Assembly (NCBI GenBank): GCA_017311185.1
Contig: JAESUZ010000337.1
Location: forward strand, 186,001-250,000
From: Proteles cristata cristata
Lineage: Eukaryota > Chordata > Mammalia > Carnivora > Hyaenidae
Reading direction: 5' to 3'
Length of the DNA: 64,000 bases
Shown here: positions 42,126 through 55,320 of the stretch, piece by piece
How the letters are laid out: the number at the start of each line of letters is the position of its first letter
Numbering within the stretch: position 1 is the stretch's first letter
The notes under the pieces: model-generated
Told to the model about the DNA's origin: nothing
The model's database searches: none
What the model saw: the letters and a program-made list of their open reading frames with translations, nothing else
Made by a program: the position numbers and the translations under genes

Positions 42126-43949
42126 GGGGCCTTGGGGAAACGCTTTGCAAACGTCTCCTCTGTGTATTGGCCTTTCGTTTCCACGCTGCGCCGTCCCCAC
42201 CCACTTCCTGTTCTTTACCCTCATCACACCCTGACACGTATGTTTATTGCCTGTGTCCCCTTCCGCACTGTCGGCCCCATGGGTTCAGGGGGTAGCTTTC
42301 CCGCTGTGTCCTCAGGACATCCTTGTTCAGTGCCCATGCCGGCCTCCCTGGCCACACCACAGCTGCTGCGGGGTGGAGGGGCACGTGGGTTGCTGTGTGC
42401 AGACCTTAGAGCGGCTGTTGTAAACGTCCAGGTCAGCGGTGAGGAGGCCTGAGCTGGGCGTGGGCGTGGGTGGGGGTGGGCGGGGGCAGTGGTGGGGGTG
42501 GGGAAGAAGAGGGCCGGGGAGACTTTTCCAGGGCGCCTTTGCCAAGCTCCCTTCCTCCCTCCTCCTGCCGGCGAGGCCACCCCACCAGGCACACACCCGT
42601 GTCTACGATGTGCATGTGTAAGGAGGGTTCAGACGCACAGGGGAGGTATGTGCATGCTGTGTATGTTGTCTACGAAGGGTGTGGTCAGGGTGTGCGATAC
42701 ACGGATGTCTGGCCTCTCACACCAGCGCAGGGCATCTGTGTTATGACGTGGGTCCTTGGCGCAGCAAGGCGACAAGTTCCTGTCCGGGATGGAAGGGTGG
42801 TTGGCTGGTCTCTGCCATCTTCTCTGCTCACCCCTCCTGGGGCGCTGTGACTCTGTGCCTCCCGGGAATGCTAATACCTACCGCATACGGGGACTGTGCG
42901 GGTGACGTAGGATGTGGCCCTTAGTAGGTGCTCAATAAACAGCAGCGAACACACGCACACATAAGCACGTCCGTTCCAAGGACGCGAATGCCTCACCGGG
43001 CAGCCCGTTGTGGGCCCGCAAGGGCGCCGCTGGTACAGACGCGGACGGAGTCTGGGGCCTGGGCTCCGGGAGCGGAGTCTTGCTGTTTCGCCCGCATCCA
43101 AGTTTACTCCTTCGTTCAGCACGCACTAGGACGTGCTCATGCCAGCTGGGCGGAGGCGAGGACGCAGTCACACCCCGCGGTACCCAGCGCCCAGTGCGCC
43201 CGCGCCGGGCCAGCTCCTTATGTGCCCTGAGAATGCCCAGGGCAGCCTGGTGGCAGACCTCGCGGTAATTTTCCACAACTTGAGAGAAGCCGGGCCCCTT
43301 GGGATAATAATGACCCACTTTCCTCTCGGGGGCTGCTCTGAGTGCCGGGAAGCCCACCTCTGCCTTGTTCGCTCCCCACAGTGCGCTGGGCTCTGCTCCG
43401 GGCCCCCCAAAAGTTCACAGGCTGCTGACACACGCGAGCTTCCCCGGTGGGCTGGGGGCGGGTGTTAACAAGCCGCTTTAACCACGGCGGGAAGGAATAA
43501 TCGTCCACTCTGGCGGCTCGGCTCGGGCAGGGCCGGGAGAGCGATCTGGGAAGGCTGCGCAGAGGAAGTGGTTTTTGATCCAGCTGGGTCTTTTCCGGGG
43601 AAGCCGACTTCCAGGGGCAGAGGGAGGAGGGGCCGCTTGAATAACAGGACCCGCAGGCGCCGGGGTCCACCTGCGCGCCCCTGTGCCGAGCGCAACCACG
43701 CGCCATCCCGAGGTGGCTCAAGCACCCCGCTTTACGACGCAGACCCTGGGGCACGGAGGGGGCCCGAACCCCAGCCGGTGGCACTGCCAGACGCTGGGAA
43801 GGGCACTTCTTGATGAGGGGAGAGCGCAGGGGTGTGTGTGTGGGGTCGCGCATTCACAAACACCTGGCACTGACCGCCGGTTCCGGGCCAGCTTCCGGGG
43901 CCCCGGGGCGCACACGTGCAAGGCAGGGCCCCGGTTCTCTCGGGGAGGG
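42126..43949. other. Intergenic sequence upstream of FAM118A
   Basis: G-rich patches (42455-42505) and a MIR-like piece at 42845-42945 (CCCTTAGTAGGTGCTCAATA). No exon recognised; CpG density rises toward 43.9 kb. Confidence 0.45.
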
Positions 43950-44700
43950 AGGCACAAAGCAACAGACAGGTGGACGCGGTTTCAGGGACGGATGAGGGAA
44001 GAGCAGAGCGGGGGCTGGGGCGGGGGTCCCTGCCAAGAGTCGCGCCGCGGAGCCTGGGGCGCCCAAGCGGCGCGCGAACGCGCTTCGGGGCGCGGCCGCC
44101 GAGCGGCGCTTCCGGGCGCCCGCAGACGGTCGCCGCGTCCCGGCAAAGTGCGCCTGCGCCCATTTTGCAGATGCGAGAAGCGAGGACGCGCAGCCAGCCC
44201 CGGCAGGACGGCGGCGCGGACGCCGGGTCGTAGGCGCGAGCTCCGTGCGCGCCCTCGTCCGCGTCTGCGCCGGAGAGCCCGAGGGGGCGTGGCTCCGGGG
44301 GCGTGGCCTCGGCCTCCGCGCCGCCGTTGGTTTCGGGGCGGAACCTGCGCGCGCCGCCGGGGGGCGTGCGCGGAGAAGGCTTTTTGCGCCCGGCCCCTCG
44401 GAGCGGCGCGGGTGAGGGCGGCGCGGCGTCGGCTCGGCTCGGGCGCCGGCTCCCGCCCCTGCTGCGCGCGCAGCCCGCCGCCCGCAGGCCGCTCTCCGCC
44501 GGCCCCGCCCAGCGCGGGGAGCGCGCGGCCGCCGCGGGAGCCGGAGCCGAGGAGACCGCTGAGCGGGAGGCGGCGGCGGGAGCGCGAGCCCTGAGCAGCG
44601 GCGCGGCGGCCCGGCAGGTGAGGGGGCCGAGCGGGCAGGCCGCGGGGGGCCCGGGCCGAGAACCCCCGCGGGAACTCTGACGGACCTCGGTCCCAGGGAC
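43950..44700 (+). promoter_or_regulatory. FAM118A: CpG island, probable FAM118A promoter
   Basis: A very GC- and CpG-dense block without TATA. It contains repeated GC or KLF-type boxes (GGGGCGTGGC, at about 44284-44307) and NRF1-like GCGCCTGCGCC near 44150-44160. It lies about 10.6 kb upstream of the first coding exon and ends in a good splice donor, as expected for a broad housekeeping-type promoter with a non-coding first exon. Confidence 0.75.
44500..44617 (+). other. FAM118A: Probable non-coding first exon of FAM118A
   Basis: A strong donor, GGCAG/GTGAGG, sits at 44617/44618 within the CpG island, and the coding exon at 55312 has an acceptor. The 5' boundary is not determinable; 44500 is a placeholder. 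I infer a 5' UTR exon joined over a 10.7-kb intron. Confidence 0.55.
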
Positions 44701-46465
44701 CCCTCCCAGCGTTTCCCTGGGGACCCCAGCCCCCCGAGACGGCCTGGAGGGGGTCAGCCCGCACCCCTCCGGACCCCTGGTCCCCGAGACCCCGTCGCAG
44801 TCCCTGGGCCACCTCCGGCCCCCGCCACTTTGAGGACCCCGGAACCCCGAGACCCTTTGCGGTTTCCCCTAGACTTCCAGACGCCCTGAGGACCCTCAGT
44901 TCCAGAAGCCGCCCCCACATTGCCTGAGGACCCCCTGGCTCCCCCTGTCCCCCCCCACCCGTCACCGTCCCGGTGCGCAGGGCGCCTGAGAAGCCCCTGG
45001 GCCAAGCAGGCCCTCGGGGCCCTCTCTCCGCACCCCGGGGCTGCTCCCCTGCCTCCCTCTACCAGCTGCTCTGAGTGCCCCACTCCCCTTTTGGCTGGTC
45101 TCCGGGCCGGGTTTCTCAAACCGAGGGTCTGCGGACCCCGAGGGGCATCCGTGAGCCTTCGCCTGGGGTTTGTGAAATCCCGACGATAGTACACGAGAGG
45201 TGGGGGCAGATGACCGGTCACCAGAGGAGCCTTTGTAACAGAGCTGGGGGTGTGTGTGACCTCACGCCCCCACCAATCGTTTGTGTTTGCGGTTGCATTG
45301 AGGCCAGGGCGGGGACGCGTTTAACTTTTAATGCTCTTTGGTGCGACTCCTAGGGCCCCACGGAAGAGTCCAGAGAATACAGCTGGCAGGGAGGGAGGGA
45401 GGGAGAGCTACGTCAGGGCAAATCAGGCTTTGAGGTTGTCTCCCCGGCTTAGTTTTTCCATTGGTGGAACGAGTCTCTTTTCCAATGCCTGATAATCAGG
45501 AGGAATGATCAGCGGAGCCAGAGAAGACAGACACTTGCTCTCAGGGCCCTGCGCTGGGGGCTGGGGGGGGAGGGGCGGGGAGGGAGGCTGAGCAGGTAGG
45601 TAGTTTCTCCGCCCAGTGGCTTTGAGCCCAGCTGGGCGGCTTTCTCCGGAAGTGGTGTTTCTGGAGGGCTTCTTGAAGGGGAGGGGGCTGATGGGTAACA
45701 GGTGAGCGCAGTCCTGAAGGGCGCGGTGCGGACAAGTTTGCCGGAGCCTTCCAGGGAAGGGGACAGCGTGTGAAAAGGCAGAGGCGGCCGATCAGGGAAA
45801 GCAGTGTGGCTGGAGCAGAGGTCCGCCCTGGGATGGCTGGACGAGCGGCGCCTCCCGTCAGCACGGGTTCTCAGGGTGGCATGGGAGGGAGTCTGACGTG
45901 GGGAGACTCCAGCTTGGTTCCCGGCTCGAGCCCTTGGCCCTTTCCGGAATTGCTGCGTCTGCGGTCCCCCCAGTGAATGGTGGTGAAGGAAGGTAGCACT
46001 TGGTGCGTGGAGAGGAGGGAGGGGAACTCCAGGGAGACCGGAATGGGGGGAAAACCGGGAAGTTTGGCAGAGCAGGGGGGTTCGAGACATGGAGTGGCAG
46101 AGAAGGGGTGGGCGGGCCGGGCGGGGGTGAGGGTGGGGGTGGGGGTGGGCGGAGGTCAGGGTGAAAGCCAGGAGTCAGAGTTGGAGTGGAGGCCCACTGA
46201 AGGGCTTAAGGGGGGGCAGTGAAACAGCCCCTGGTGGCGGAAGGGGAGGGAGTGGGTATTGTCAGGATGAAGCCGGGTCCTGGGAGCACGTGAGAGACCC
46301 GGGTCCTGGACCGAGGTGGGGACCGTGGGGTGGGGACCGTGGCTTGCTCCCTCAGGTCCAGAGCCCTCAGGACTGCTGTTCAGCTCTTTCTTGTCTGAGC
46401 CTACAGTTTTCTTCCTGGGAATTGACTTTGAACTTACTAGCCCCCACAGGAGAGGTTTTGTCCTT

Positions 46466-46662
46466 TTTTAAACTTAATTTTGTTTCTTTATTTTGAAAGA
46501 GACCGTGCGAGTGCAGGAAGGGCAGAGGGAGACAGGCTCCCCAGCAGGCCCCTCGCTGTGGGCACATAGCGCGAAGGGGGCTCGATCCTACGAAACCGTG
46601 AGATCATGGCCTGAGCTGCAATCAAGAGTAGGGTGCTTCACCGCCTGAGCCGCCCAGGCGCC
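46466..46662 (-). mobile_element. CAN-SINE, diverged, with TSD
   Basis: Antisense. Flanks GAGGTTTTGTCCTTTT and GAGGTTTTGTCTTTTG form the TSD. In FAM118A intron 1. Confidence 0.9.
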
Positions 46663-47183
46663 GCGAGGTTTTGTCTTTTGGCCCAAAGGATGGGTGGTCA
46701 CTGGGGCTTCATCGGGGCGACTCTGTGTGTGTCACAGTGAGCGCAGGCAGCACCCACGCAGGGGCTGCACACTCAGCACAGGGGACGCCCCGAAGAGGCT
46801 GATTCTCAGAGATGGAACAGCGTAGAGGGTTTGGGAGCCCGGAGAGAAACAGGAAGTCCTTGAAGGAGAGGCAAGTTCAGATATGTGAGAACCGTCACTC
46901 TGGAGACGGGTCCCGGGGGCCCGGAAGCGGGTGACCCTCAGTGCCTGGACAAGTGGCGAGGACTAAGGCCAGTAGCAGAGGGCTTGGGACCTCATGTGGT
47001 GATGAAGATGTTCTGGACCCATGTTCTCCAGACTCTGCCTCCCGCAGCTGTCCAGCACTCACCCCAAGGCTAGTGTGACTTAGCTCAGTGTGTAGATTAA
47101 TTTAATCTTAACTAATTAAATCCGGGAGGACAGCCAATCCTATCGGGCCATGCGAAACATGCTGTTCTAGGCTATGTTCTTTT

Positions 47184-47392
47184 TTATTTATTTTTAAAAA
47201 CTTTATTGTTTATTTTGAGAGAGAGACAGAACTGTAGCGGGGGAGGGGAAGAGAGAGAGGGAGACACAGAATCGGAAGCAGGCTGCAGGCTCTGAGCTGT
47301 CAGCACAGAGCCCGACACGGGACTCGAACCCACGAACTGTGAGATCATGACCTGAGCTGAAGTTGGACGCTTAACCGACTGAGCCCCCAGGC
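47184..47392 (-). mobile_element. CAN-SINE, antisense
   Basis: Reverse element in FAM118A intron 1; head end truncated (GAGCCCCCAGG). Confidence 0.92.
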
Positions 47393-47399
47393 TTTTAAG

Positions 47400-47535
47400 T
47401 GTTAACGCTTTTCATGTTTCTAGCAACGCCGTGAGATGTGAGATATTATTCCTCTTCTTACAAAGGAGATAGAGACTCAGTGAGTAACTCAATACTAAGT
47501 GGTACCACCAGCACCTAGTTCTTGAACTTGGAAGG
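47400..47535 (-). mobile_element. MIR fragment
   Basis: 'ACGCCGTGAGATGTGAGATA' and 'GAGACTCAGTGAGTAACTCA' fit reverse MIR. Confidence 0.5.
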
Positions 47536-48122
47536 CCGGGCTCTTCCTACTAGACCCTGCTTCCTTCGCGCGCGGAGCCTGGAGCATCACCTGGCCCGAG
47601 AGGGAAGTCCTGGGTGGCGGTATTGGGTCCCCGCCGGCCCTCCCTGCCGAGGTCAGTGTGGATGGCCGGCGGTGCACACGTGTAGACCGAACAGAACTGT
47701 TGTGAACTGTTTGTTTTGCTTGTCGCTTCCTGTTGCCTCTTGGATCTTCATCACAGCGGCTTTTCTCAGCATTTCTGGAAAGTGAGTCACATAAGCAAGT
47801 GAAACTGTAGGTCAGCCTAACACTGTGGCTTGTTGTTTATGGGGATTTGGTGGTAGAAGGAGGTACCTCAGATGCAGTGAGTGCCGTAGGTGAGGGTTTG
47901 GGGTCACGGTGGGGCAGGTGGTGCCCAGGGTAGCGCCAGGTTACGGGCCGTGAGCCAGGAGGGAGTGTAGAGCAGGTCCCTGACTCCTTGGGGGCCTCCG
48001 CCAAGTCACGCTGAGTCTCCGTTTCCGCTTCCCTGGGATTGGGGCATCGGGCATCCCATACCTTTGGATCCTTCTGTAATGTTGCGATCCATTAGACGTT
48101 TACGTTCTAAAAAGAACATCTC

Positions 48123-48354
48123 GGGGCGCCTGGGTGGCTTAGTCGGTTAAGCTTCCGACTTTCGCTTAGGTCATGATCTCACGGTTCGTGGGTTCGAGCC
48201 CCGCATCGGGCTCTGTGCTGACTGCCAGCTCAGAGCCTGGAGCCTGTTTCAGTCTGTGAATCCCTCTCTCTCCGACCCTCCCCTGCTCACGCTGTCTCTC
48301 CCTCTCCTAGAAATAAATAAAACATTAAAAAATTAAAAAAAAAAAATAAAAAAT
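48123..48354 (+). mobile_element. Young CAN-SINE with perfect TSD
   Basis: TSD AAAAAGAACATCTC occurs on both sides. Young subfamily. Confidence 0.95.
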
Positions 48355-49191
48355 AAAAAGAACATCTCTTTTTGTTGGGTTGGATACCTGCTCGGGGTTC
48401 AGCCTGCCCGTGGCCTTGGTACTGGTGTGTCTTACCCATTGTTGGCTTCTCCTTAAGTAGCTCGTCTGTGTGAGTGCATTTGACGGTGTGCCATCTGATG
48501 GACAAACTGTAAACCAGCGGGCGCTTTATTGGGTGGCGGGCTCCCGGCAGAACGTCAGGTGTATCTGGTGTCCTGTCCGGGACCGACTTGCATTAGCAGA
48601 ACACGTCATGGTGACTGGCATCTTAGCGTGTCGGCCTGGGCCAGTCGCGAGGTGAGAAGAGCTACTTCACGGGGTTATTGGGAGGGTTGAGTGAGGCAGT
48701 GCGTGTGAAGTGCTTCGTACCCTCCCCTGCCTCTCGTGAGGGCACAGACAACGTCAATAACGAAAGTCATTTCGGGACTACACTGTGACTTTTACGGTTT
48801 TTCTTGGTGGTGGGTTTTGTTGTTTTCTTGGTTTGGGAATTTATGTCCAGTTTCTGCCCAAGCGACTCCGGAGGCTTGGTTCATTTATAACAGCTAAAAA
48901 TAACCATTCCCCCTCCCCCCTCGTCATAATTTATTTTGACTGAATTTTAGAAAGTGATCGATTAAGCATCATGTGTTCATATTAAGGTTTTATGTCTTCT
49001 GTAAATTGAAGAAAACCAATTCGTCCTAAAGATTCCTTGTTAGCAAGGCGGGCACGAGGTTTAAGCAGCGCTGTGGGCTGATGAGGGTATGGTGGCGCTC
49101 GCCGCCTTGGCACCGCAGTGCTGCATCAGATCCCCCGGTGCTGAGGGAGCCGAGCCCCCTGCTCAGGTGGTTGACGGTGGCGAACCTTTTT

Positions 49192-49389
49192 TTTTTTTTT
49201 AATTTTTGACACTTATTTATTGAAACAGAGACCGAGCATGAACAGGGGAGGGGCAGATAGAGAGGGAGATACAGAATCTGAAACCGGCTCCAGGCTCTGA
49301 GCTGTTAGCACAGAGCCCGATGTGGGGCTCGAACCCACGAACTGTGAGTGAGATCATGACCTGAGCCGAAGTCAGACACTTAACCGACT
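49192..49389 (-). mobile_element. CAN-SINE, antisense, head truncated
   Basis: Lacks the terminal head. Flanks GGTGGCGAACCTTTT and GGTGGTGAACCTTTT form the TSD. Confidence 0.9.
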
Positions 49390-49801
49390 TGGTGGTGAAC
49401 CTTTTACAGGTGATTGAGAACCAGTTAGATGATGGACTCACCCGGAGTTTTCCTAACAGTCCAATCGGTGGTGTGAAGGTGGTGGGATTCCCAGTTGACA
49501 TATTTGGAGACTGAGGTCCAGAGAGGTCTCCTGGCTGGGATGTGATGGCGTTTTCTTGACTCCAGACCCTGTGTTGTCTCTGCACCGCCCCCCACCGCTG
49601 CCTCTGGTGGGAGTTTCTGGGGTTTTGGGCTGGGGCCCCTCTTTTGTGGTTCTGGAAGCTTGATTGTTATCCATTTGCATCTTGTTTCTGGATCAGGTGA
49701 ACCTAGTCATGCTCATCAGACTCCCCAGCTGTACATTTCTCAGTCCCAGGTGATTCATTTGCAGTTAGAGTGTGGCTATGAGAAGTGCTCGGAAGCTTGG
49801 T

Positions 49802-50012
49802 CTTTTTTTTTTTTTTAATGTTTTATTTATTTCTGAGAGAGAGAGACAGTGTGAGCAGTAGAGGGTCAGAAAGAGAGGTAGACACAGAATCTGAAACAGG
49901 CTCCAGGCTCCCAGCTGTCAGCACAGAGCCTGACACGGGGCTCGAACCCACAAACTGTGAGATCATGATCTGAGCTGAAGTCGGACGCTTAACCGAGCCC
50001 CCCCCACGCCCC
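49802..50012 (-). mobile_element. CAN-SINE, antisense, with TSD
   Basis: Flanked by GGAAGCTTG on both sides. The reversed head is shortened and C-rich. Confidence 0.92.
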
Positions 50013-50317
50013 TGGAAGCTTGCTTTTGTTGCCCAGTGATTTCTGCTTCTGGGCCCCCTGCCCTGCCCTCTGGTCCGCATGGGAAGCCAGGCTGCTGTGA
50101 AGAAGGCGGTTTCTGGGAATCACATGGTAGTAGAAGGAGGGGACAGTGTCTGCGGCGGGAGCTATAGGAGCCGCCGTAGGACGCTGGGCAGTGTGAGCTT
50201 TAGGGCTCCCAGACTTCCAGACCCTCCTGGTGCAGCCCGAGTACAGCAGGTGGATTTGGGCTCCTTTAAGGACATCCCAGTCCTTAGGAGCCCACACTGG
50301 GTTACACTTGACACATA

Positions 50318-50800
50318 CACTTGACCCTTGAACCACACCCGCTTGAACTGTGTGGGTCCATTATGCACAGCTTGTTTTCAGTGAATACATTGGAACATTT
50401 TTGGAGATTTGTGACTATTTGAAAAAACACAGACAAGCCACGTAGCCTAGAAATAGTGAGAGACTTGAGAAAAAGGATATGTCATGAATGCATAAAATAT
50501 TTGTAGATACTAGTTTATTTGATCAGTTAACTACTGTAAAGCATACACAGATCCATTAAAAAGTTAAAATTCATCAGAACTTGCAAACTGTACGTGACTT
50601 CATTCGCCATGAGAGGAGTGTAAACAGCCGTAGACGCGCACTGTTACAACTGCAGGCAGTTCCCTGTGGTCATGCTGTCCAGTCCTTATGTCGTTGCTAC
50701 TTCCGGTTGTGTTGGTGGTGAGTTCAAGTCCTCTCAGTATCTGCTTAAAATGCCGCGGGCACTGATCCCCTGTGAACAGTTCAGCCCCCTGTGAATGTTG
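50318..50800 (+). mobile_element. Tigger-type DNA transposon 5' portion (probably Tigger2)
   Basis: 'TTGACCCTTGAACCACACCC', 'GTTTTCAGTGAATACATTGG' and 'ATGTCATGAATGCATAAAAT' match the 5' end of a pogo/Tigger element as I recall it. No transposase frame remains. Confidence 0.75.
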
Positions 50801-53212
50801 CGTCCCGATAAAAAGCGCTCTCTGGTGGCTCTTGCTCTCTGTAGTTACGTTTTGCGGAAGTCACATGTTATACCCAGATTTCCAACCATGCCGGGTGCCT
50901 CTGTCCCCTCAGCCCCGCCCCGTTCTCCTGTCAGCACATCTGCACACTTTTGTAACAGTAGCAGCTGGCTGTGTTGATAGAATATTTACTGGGGCCTGCC
51001 CTCCAGCCAGGCCTCTGTGGGACTCCAGTCACTTGTAGTCGCGGGGACCTGCGTCAGACTCCTGCACGCCTCCTGGGAGCACCTCAGTCCATCACTCTCT
51101 GGGTCCACTGTGGCTGAGTTAAAAGCCAGCGTTTGGAAAATTTGACAGATGCTTGTAGGATCCCCTCCCCTGCTGTGTAAGAGGGATCTATTTTGAGTAT
51201 ATGTCCACGGTACACCCCCCTTCTGTGACCGGGCGCTTATAACTCGAGAGCTCCTGTTCCCGCACTCCTCTATGTCACTCAAAACCCGTGTCATCCGTTG
51301 CTAGGGAGAAAGGAAGAGGTTTATCTGAGATTTATTTCAGGGTCCCTCAGACCCTAATTCATGGTGTGTGCTGTAAAGTAGTTTGTAATAGAAAGTAATT
51401 AAGGTTGGATGGAAGGTTTTTGTCGTGCTAACTTAATATAAGACCATTCTTGACAAACATTTTTCTCTCTCCCCCTTAAAACCACGGATCCGGGCACTTG
51501 TTGATCCGTTCTTTTTTCCCTTCTCTCGATACTTTCCTGTCTCTGTGCTCTTCGTGGTGGTGAAAACGGCGGACGGAATGAGCGTTTCAGACGGAGGTCG
51601 GTTCTGTAGGTCAGCGCCGGGCTTCAGCAGGGCCTCGGCTGGCCTCACGGGGATCACTCACCCAGCTGTCATGATCTGGCTGCTGGACTGGCCCCGAGTG
51701 GTCCCCGGTGGCCTCTTCCGTGCTGGGTGGGTGGACGGTGCCGGTCGTCAGACGGCGTGCCTCGGCTCAGCGCTGGTGGCCGGTCGCCCTGCCCGAAGGC
51801 TGGACTGCACTTAACGAGGCCCGGGTTCCAGAAGGCTGCCTCCAGTGTCAGAGTGCTCCTCCCGTCGTCGTGTCGTCGGTCGGTCAAAGAAGTCACGTGA
51901 TGATGGGGACCGTCCAAGGGCGTGGTTATCAGGAGGCACGATGGTAGGGGAAGGTCATGAGCAGTCTGGCCCAGTGGGGTTAGGGAGCTGGGAGAGGGCT
52001 TGTTTCACCAGCTGTAATAACAAGACTGCGGTCATAGTTTATTCTCTTTTGCGTTGGACTCCGATTGATGAACATGTATTTCGTGCTAGATGCTGGGGGT
52101 TCAAAGGATAAGACCATCTCTGGCTCCTCTAAAGCTAGTTCATAAAACACTCATGATCTCAGATTTTAAGCAGAAAACTTTAATTTGTGGCTTTAGAGAA
52201 AATGGACGGGAACTGATCCTACAGATCCGTGTTGGAGCCTGATTCCGCATCCAGGAGGTGCTGATAGGTCCTTGAAGAAAAAAATGGGATGCCCTGGGGC
52301 TGCAAACTGTGGTGACGACATGGTCGCCAAGGAAACCAAAAGATGCAGCTTCTAAAAGGTCTCTGAAGGCTTTTGTTACTGCTGTCTGGCATCTGACTGG
52401 CTCGGTGCAGGGATGAGAACAGATGGGCAGAGGCTTGCCATCCTGCCCAAACTTCTAGGATCTGGCCCTAATCGCTTTGGAAACCCCCTCCTTGGCCCTT
52501 GGTCTAAGGAGGAGGAGCGCTTTGGGGAACTTCCTGGGTTATGGTGAGATTTGGTTCTGGTGCTGACAAGTCTGCTGAAAGCACAGGAAGTGAGGCAGGT
52601 CTGCAGCCCGCGTGCTCCAGCGGACCGTCGGCGTCTAAATATGGGCAGCTCTGCGCTGCCTCTGGTCCTTGGGCTGAGTTTTCCTACAACTGAGCGCTTC
52701 CCCCGCGGGCTCCTTTGATCCTTAATGGTGCACAGCAGTGCCGCAGTCGAGAGGCACCTCCGTGCCTTGAAGTTGGAGCCTGTGATTCTGTCTGAAGTCC
52801 TGTCTGCGGAGCCCGCTCCTGACCTTCCCGAGCTCAGGCAGGGAAAGAGGTTTGAGCACTTTAATCCAGCAACAGAGCCCACAGGAGGGCAGGCTCGGGT
52901 GTATTATGAAGGGCTCAGTACTTGCCAGGTGAGTTCTTCTGGAAAACTTTGAAATCGCCTAATTTTGGTTACGTCTGGCCCGCCAGAGTTTAAATTGTTC
53001 ATACTTTGCAGACGTGTCAATGCAGTATTTAGCGTTCCGGTTCATAGCTAAGGTCCTGCCCGTGTGGGGAATCACAAGCAGTTGAACAGAAATTGGAAGA
53101 GCGACAGGTAGAAGGTTTTTTAAATTTTTAAATTTTTATTTTTTACCATGGGAACAATTTGAGGCCTTTCTGAAGTCTTTGGTGGACCAGGGAATGTTTA
53201 ACAAATATCCTA

Positions 53213-53436
53213 GGGGCGCCTGGGTGGCTTAGTCGGTTGAGCGTCCGACTTTCGCTTAGGTCATGGTCTCGCGGTTCATGAGTTCGAGCCCTGCGTCAGG
53301 CTCTGTGCTGACTGCCAGCTCAGAGCCTGGAGCCTGTTTCAGAGTCTGTGACTCCTTCTCTCTCTGATCCTCTCCTGCTCACGCTGTCTCTCTCTCTCTC
53401 TCCTAGAAATAAATAAAACATTAAAAAAAAATAAAA
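53213..53436 (+). mobile_element. Young CAN-SINE with perfect TSD
   Basis: TSD AAATATCCTA occurs at 53203-53212 and 53437-53446. Young subfamily, FAM118A intron 1. Confidence 0.95.
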
Positions 53437-53450
53437 AATATCCTAAAGTG

Positions 53451-53664
53451 AGGCTTTAGGTGGCTTAGTCGGTTAAGCATCCGACTTTCGCTTGGGTCAT
53501 GATCTCGCGGTTTGTGGGTTCGAGCCCCGCTCGGGCTCTGTGCTGACTGCCGGCTCAGAGCCTGGAGCCTGTTTCAGTCTGTGACTCCCTCTCTCTCTGA
53601 CCCTCCCCTGCTCACGCTGTCTCTCTCTCTCTCCTAGAAATAAAACATAAAAAAAAAAAAAAAA
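53451..53664 (+). mobile_element. Young CAN-SINE, head lost
   Basis: Starts with a corrupted head (AGGCTTTAGGTGGCTTAGTC). Flanked by CCTAAAGTG on both sides, so it landed next to the previous SINE. Confidence 0.92.
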
Positions 53665-55320
53665 CCCTAAAGTGTTGCGTAGAGAAGGCCGACATCAAAG
53701 TCTGTCCTCGCAGGAGTAACTATTTCAAAGAGATGAGCATTATTTTGGGGGGAAGGGTGGGAGGCAGACCCAGCAGTCAACCAGCCGCATAAGCATCTCA
53801 CCTTCACTCAAATACGATTGAGTAGGAATGAGCCTCAAGGTCTGTTCTGAAGCAACGAGGAGGGTAAGGAGCCGCCTCCCTGGCAGGTCGGAGCCCGCAC
53901 TGTTTGACGCATGGTCTGACCCTCCACACACGTTCGCAGGAGAGCGCCTCAAGCCTTCAAAACTTTGTTGGCACGAATTTGTGTTTTATAGTTGTTAAAA
54001 CTGACAACTGGTGAATGGTTAGTCATTGATAACCTCGGGGCTGGGATCCAGGGTGCCTTCATATGGTGGAAAGCCCCAATATTTGTTACCTTCCTTAGAA
54101 AATATCTAGTAGATTAAAAAAAAAAAAAGATTTGACTCGATGGCTCTGATCGGAACTCCAGTGGGAAGGAGGAAGGGCGGGAGCCAGCCCCAACTTTGCC
54201 TGCCTTTCCCCTTGGATGGATGACAGGCATCCGTGCACGATTCCACTTGCCTGTGGGCTGTGATTTCTTCACATTTGAGGGAAGCGTACAGGCACCACTG
54301 GGATGTTGGTGGCAGGTCTGAACCCTTCCTCGGGGCCGGGATGGGACAGAGGGGTGTATCTCCGTCGTCCGGGCATAGTCTTCGATCCCAGTTAGCTCTC
54401 AGATCTAGTGCTTCTAGACTGATTAAGCCTTGTTTACTGGCCCTGGGAAATTATTTTTGGTGACCTGATTCTAATTGAGATTAAAAACAAAAGACTACAC
54501 CGTAGCGACCTCTAGCTCTGAATTACACTTCTAGCTCTGAATCTTTAATAAGGAAAGGAAAACACTTTTCTTATAACACATGGGAAAAGAGTAGGGTATG
54601 ACCTTTGGACTCGAATGATGGGAAAAATGTAAAATGTCTAGAGGGAAATGTACACGTTCCTAACAGTTCTTGCCCATAGGCAGCAGGGTTATGGGCTTTA
54701 TAAACTTGGTTTTTCTGTATATTTCTTTGTTTACAGAAATATTAGTTCTGGAATTGGGGGAAAGTGATTCTGTAAAATTTGGACAGTGTGGAGATAGTTT
54801 GGCCAGAGAGACCTAGCTGGTGTAAGATGCTTGTTTCACGGAAGCTAAGAATGGACCTTTTTTACTTGGATTTCAGCCCGGCTGCGGGAGGGCTCGGTGC
54901 CTTGGCGGGGACTCTTCCGCCCCCTGAAAACGTCGCCCTCCTGGCCTTGTTCTGGTGGGCCACCTGCCATCGCTCCCCGTGACGAGTCATTTGCACGCAT
55001 GCTCGCGGGCAGGGCACCCGGCACTGAGCCGCCCCGCCATCTGGGCCCAGCGCACGTTCCTTCCCCTCCCTTTCCGCCCAGAGTAGAGCTTCGGAGAGTA
55101 TGAATCCGAGCCTGTGCCTGGCCAGCTTGGTCGCAGGCGTGGGAACGGTGGCATCTGGATGTGCGCTTTGTATGTGGCATTTCTTAGGTCTTCTGGTTTA
55201 ACCGAGATCTGGGGCCTTTGATTTTAATCCCAGCTTCAGCCCCTGCAGGGTGGTAAGGAGAGAGCTGTCCCCCGGAGTTGGAAGGCACTGCTGACTCCTT
55301 CTTCTCCTTAGGATTTACAG

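Larger units (their letters stand above)
44618..55311 (+). other. FAM118A intron 1 (5' UTR intron)
   Basis: A 10.7-kb intron, with SINEs, a MIR and a Tigger fragment listed separately. Unlisted parts (44700-46460, 46670-47180, 47540-48120, 48360-49190, 50800-53210, 53670-55300) show no coding exon I can recognise. They include short G-rich stretches at 45555-45590 and a GGGTGG-type run at 46125-46155. Confidence 0.6.

Noticed and set aside
43683..44965. ORFs of about 300 residues on both strands in the FAM118A CpG island
   Set aside because: Arg/Pro/Ala-rich products typical of CpG islands. No known protein; the region is better read as promoter plus 5' UTR exon.
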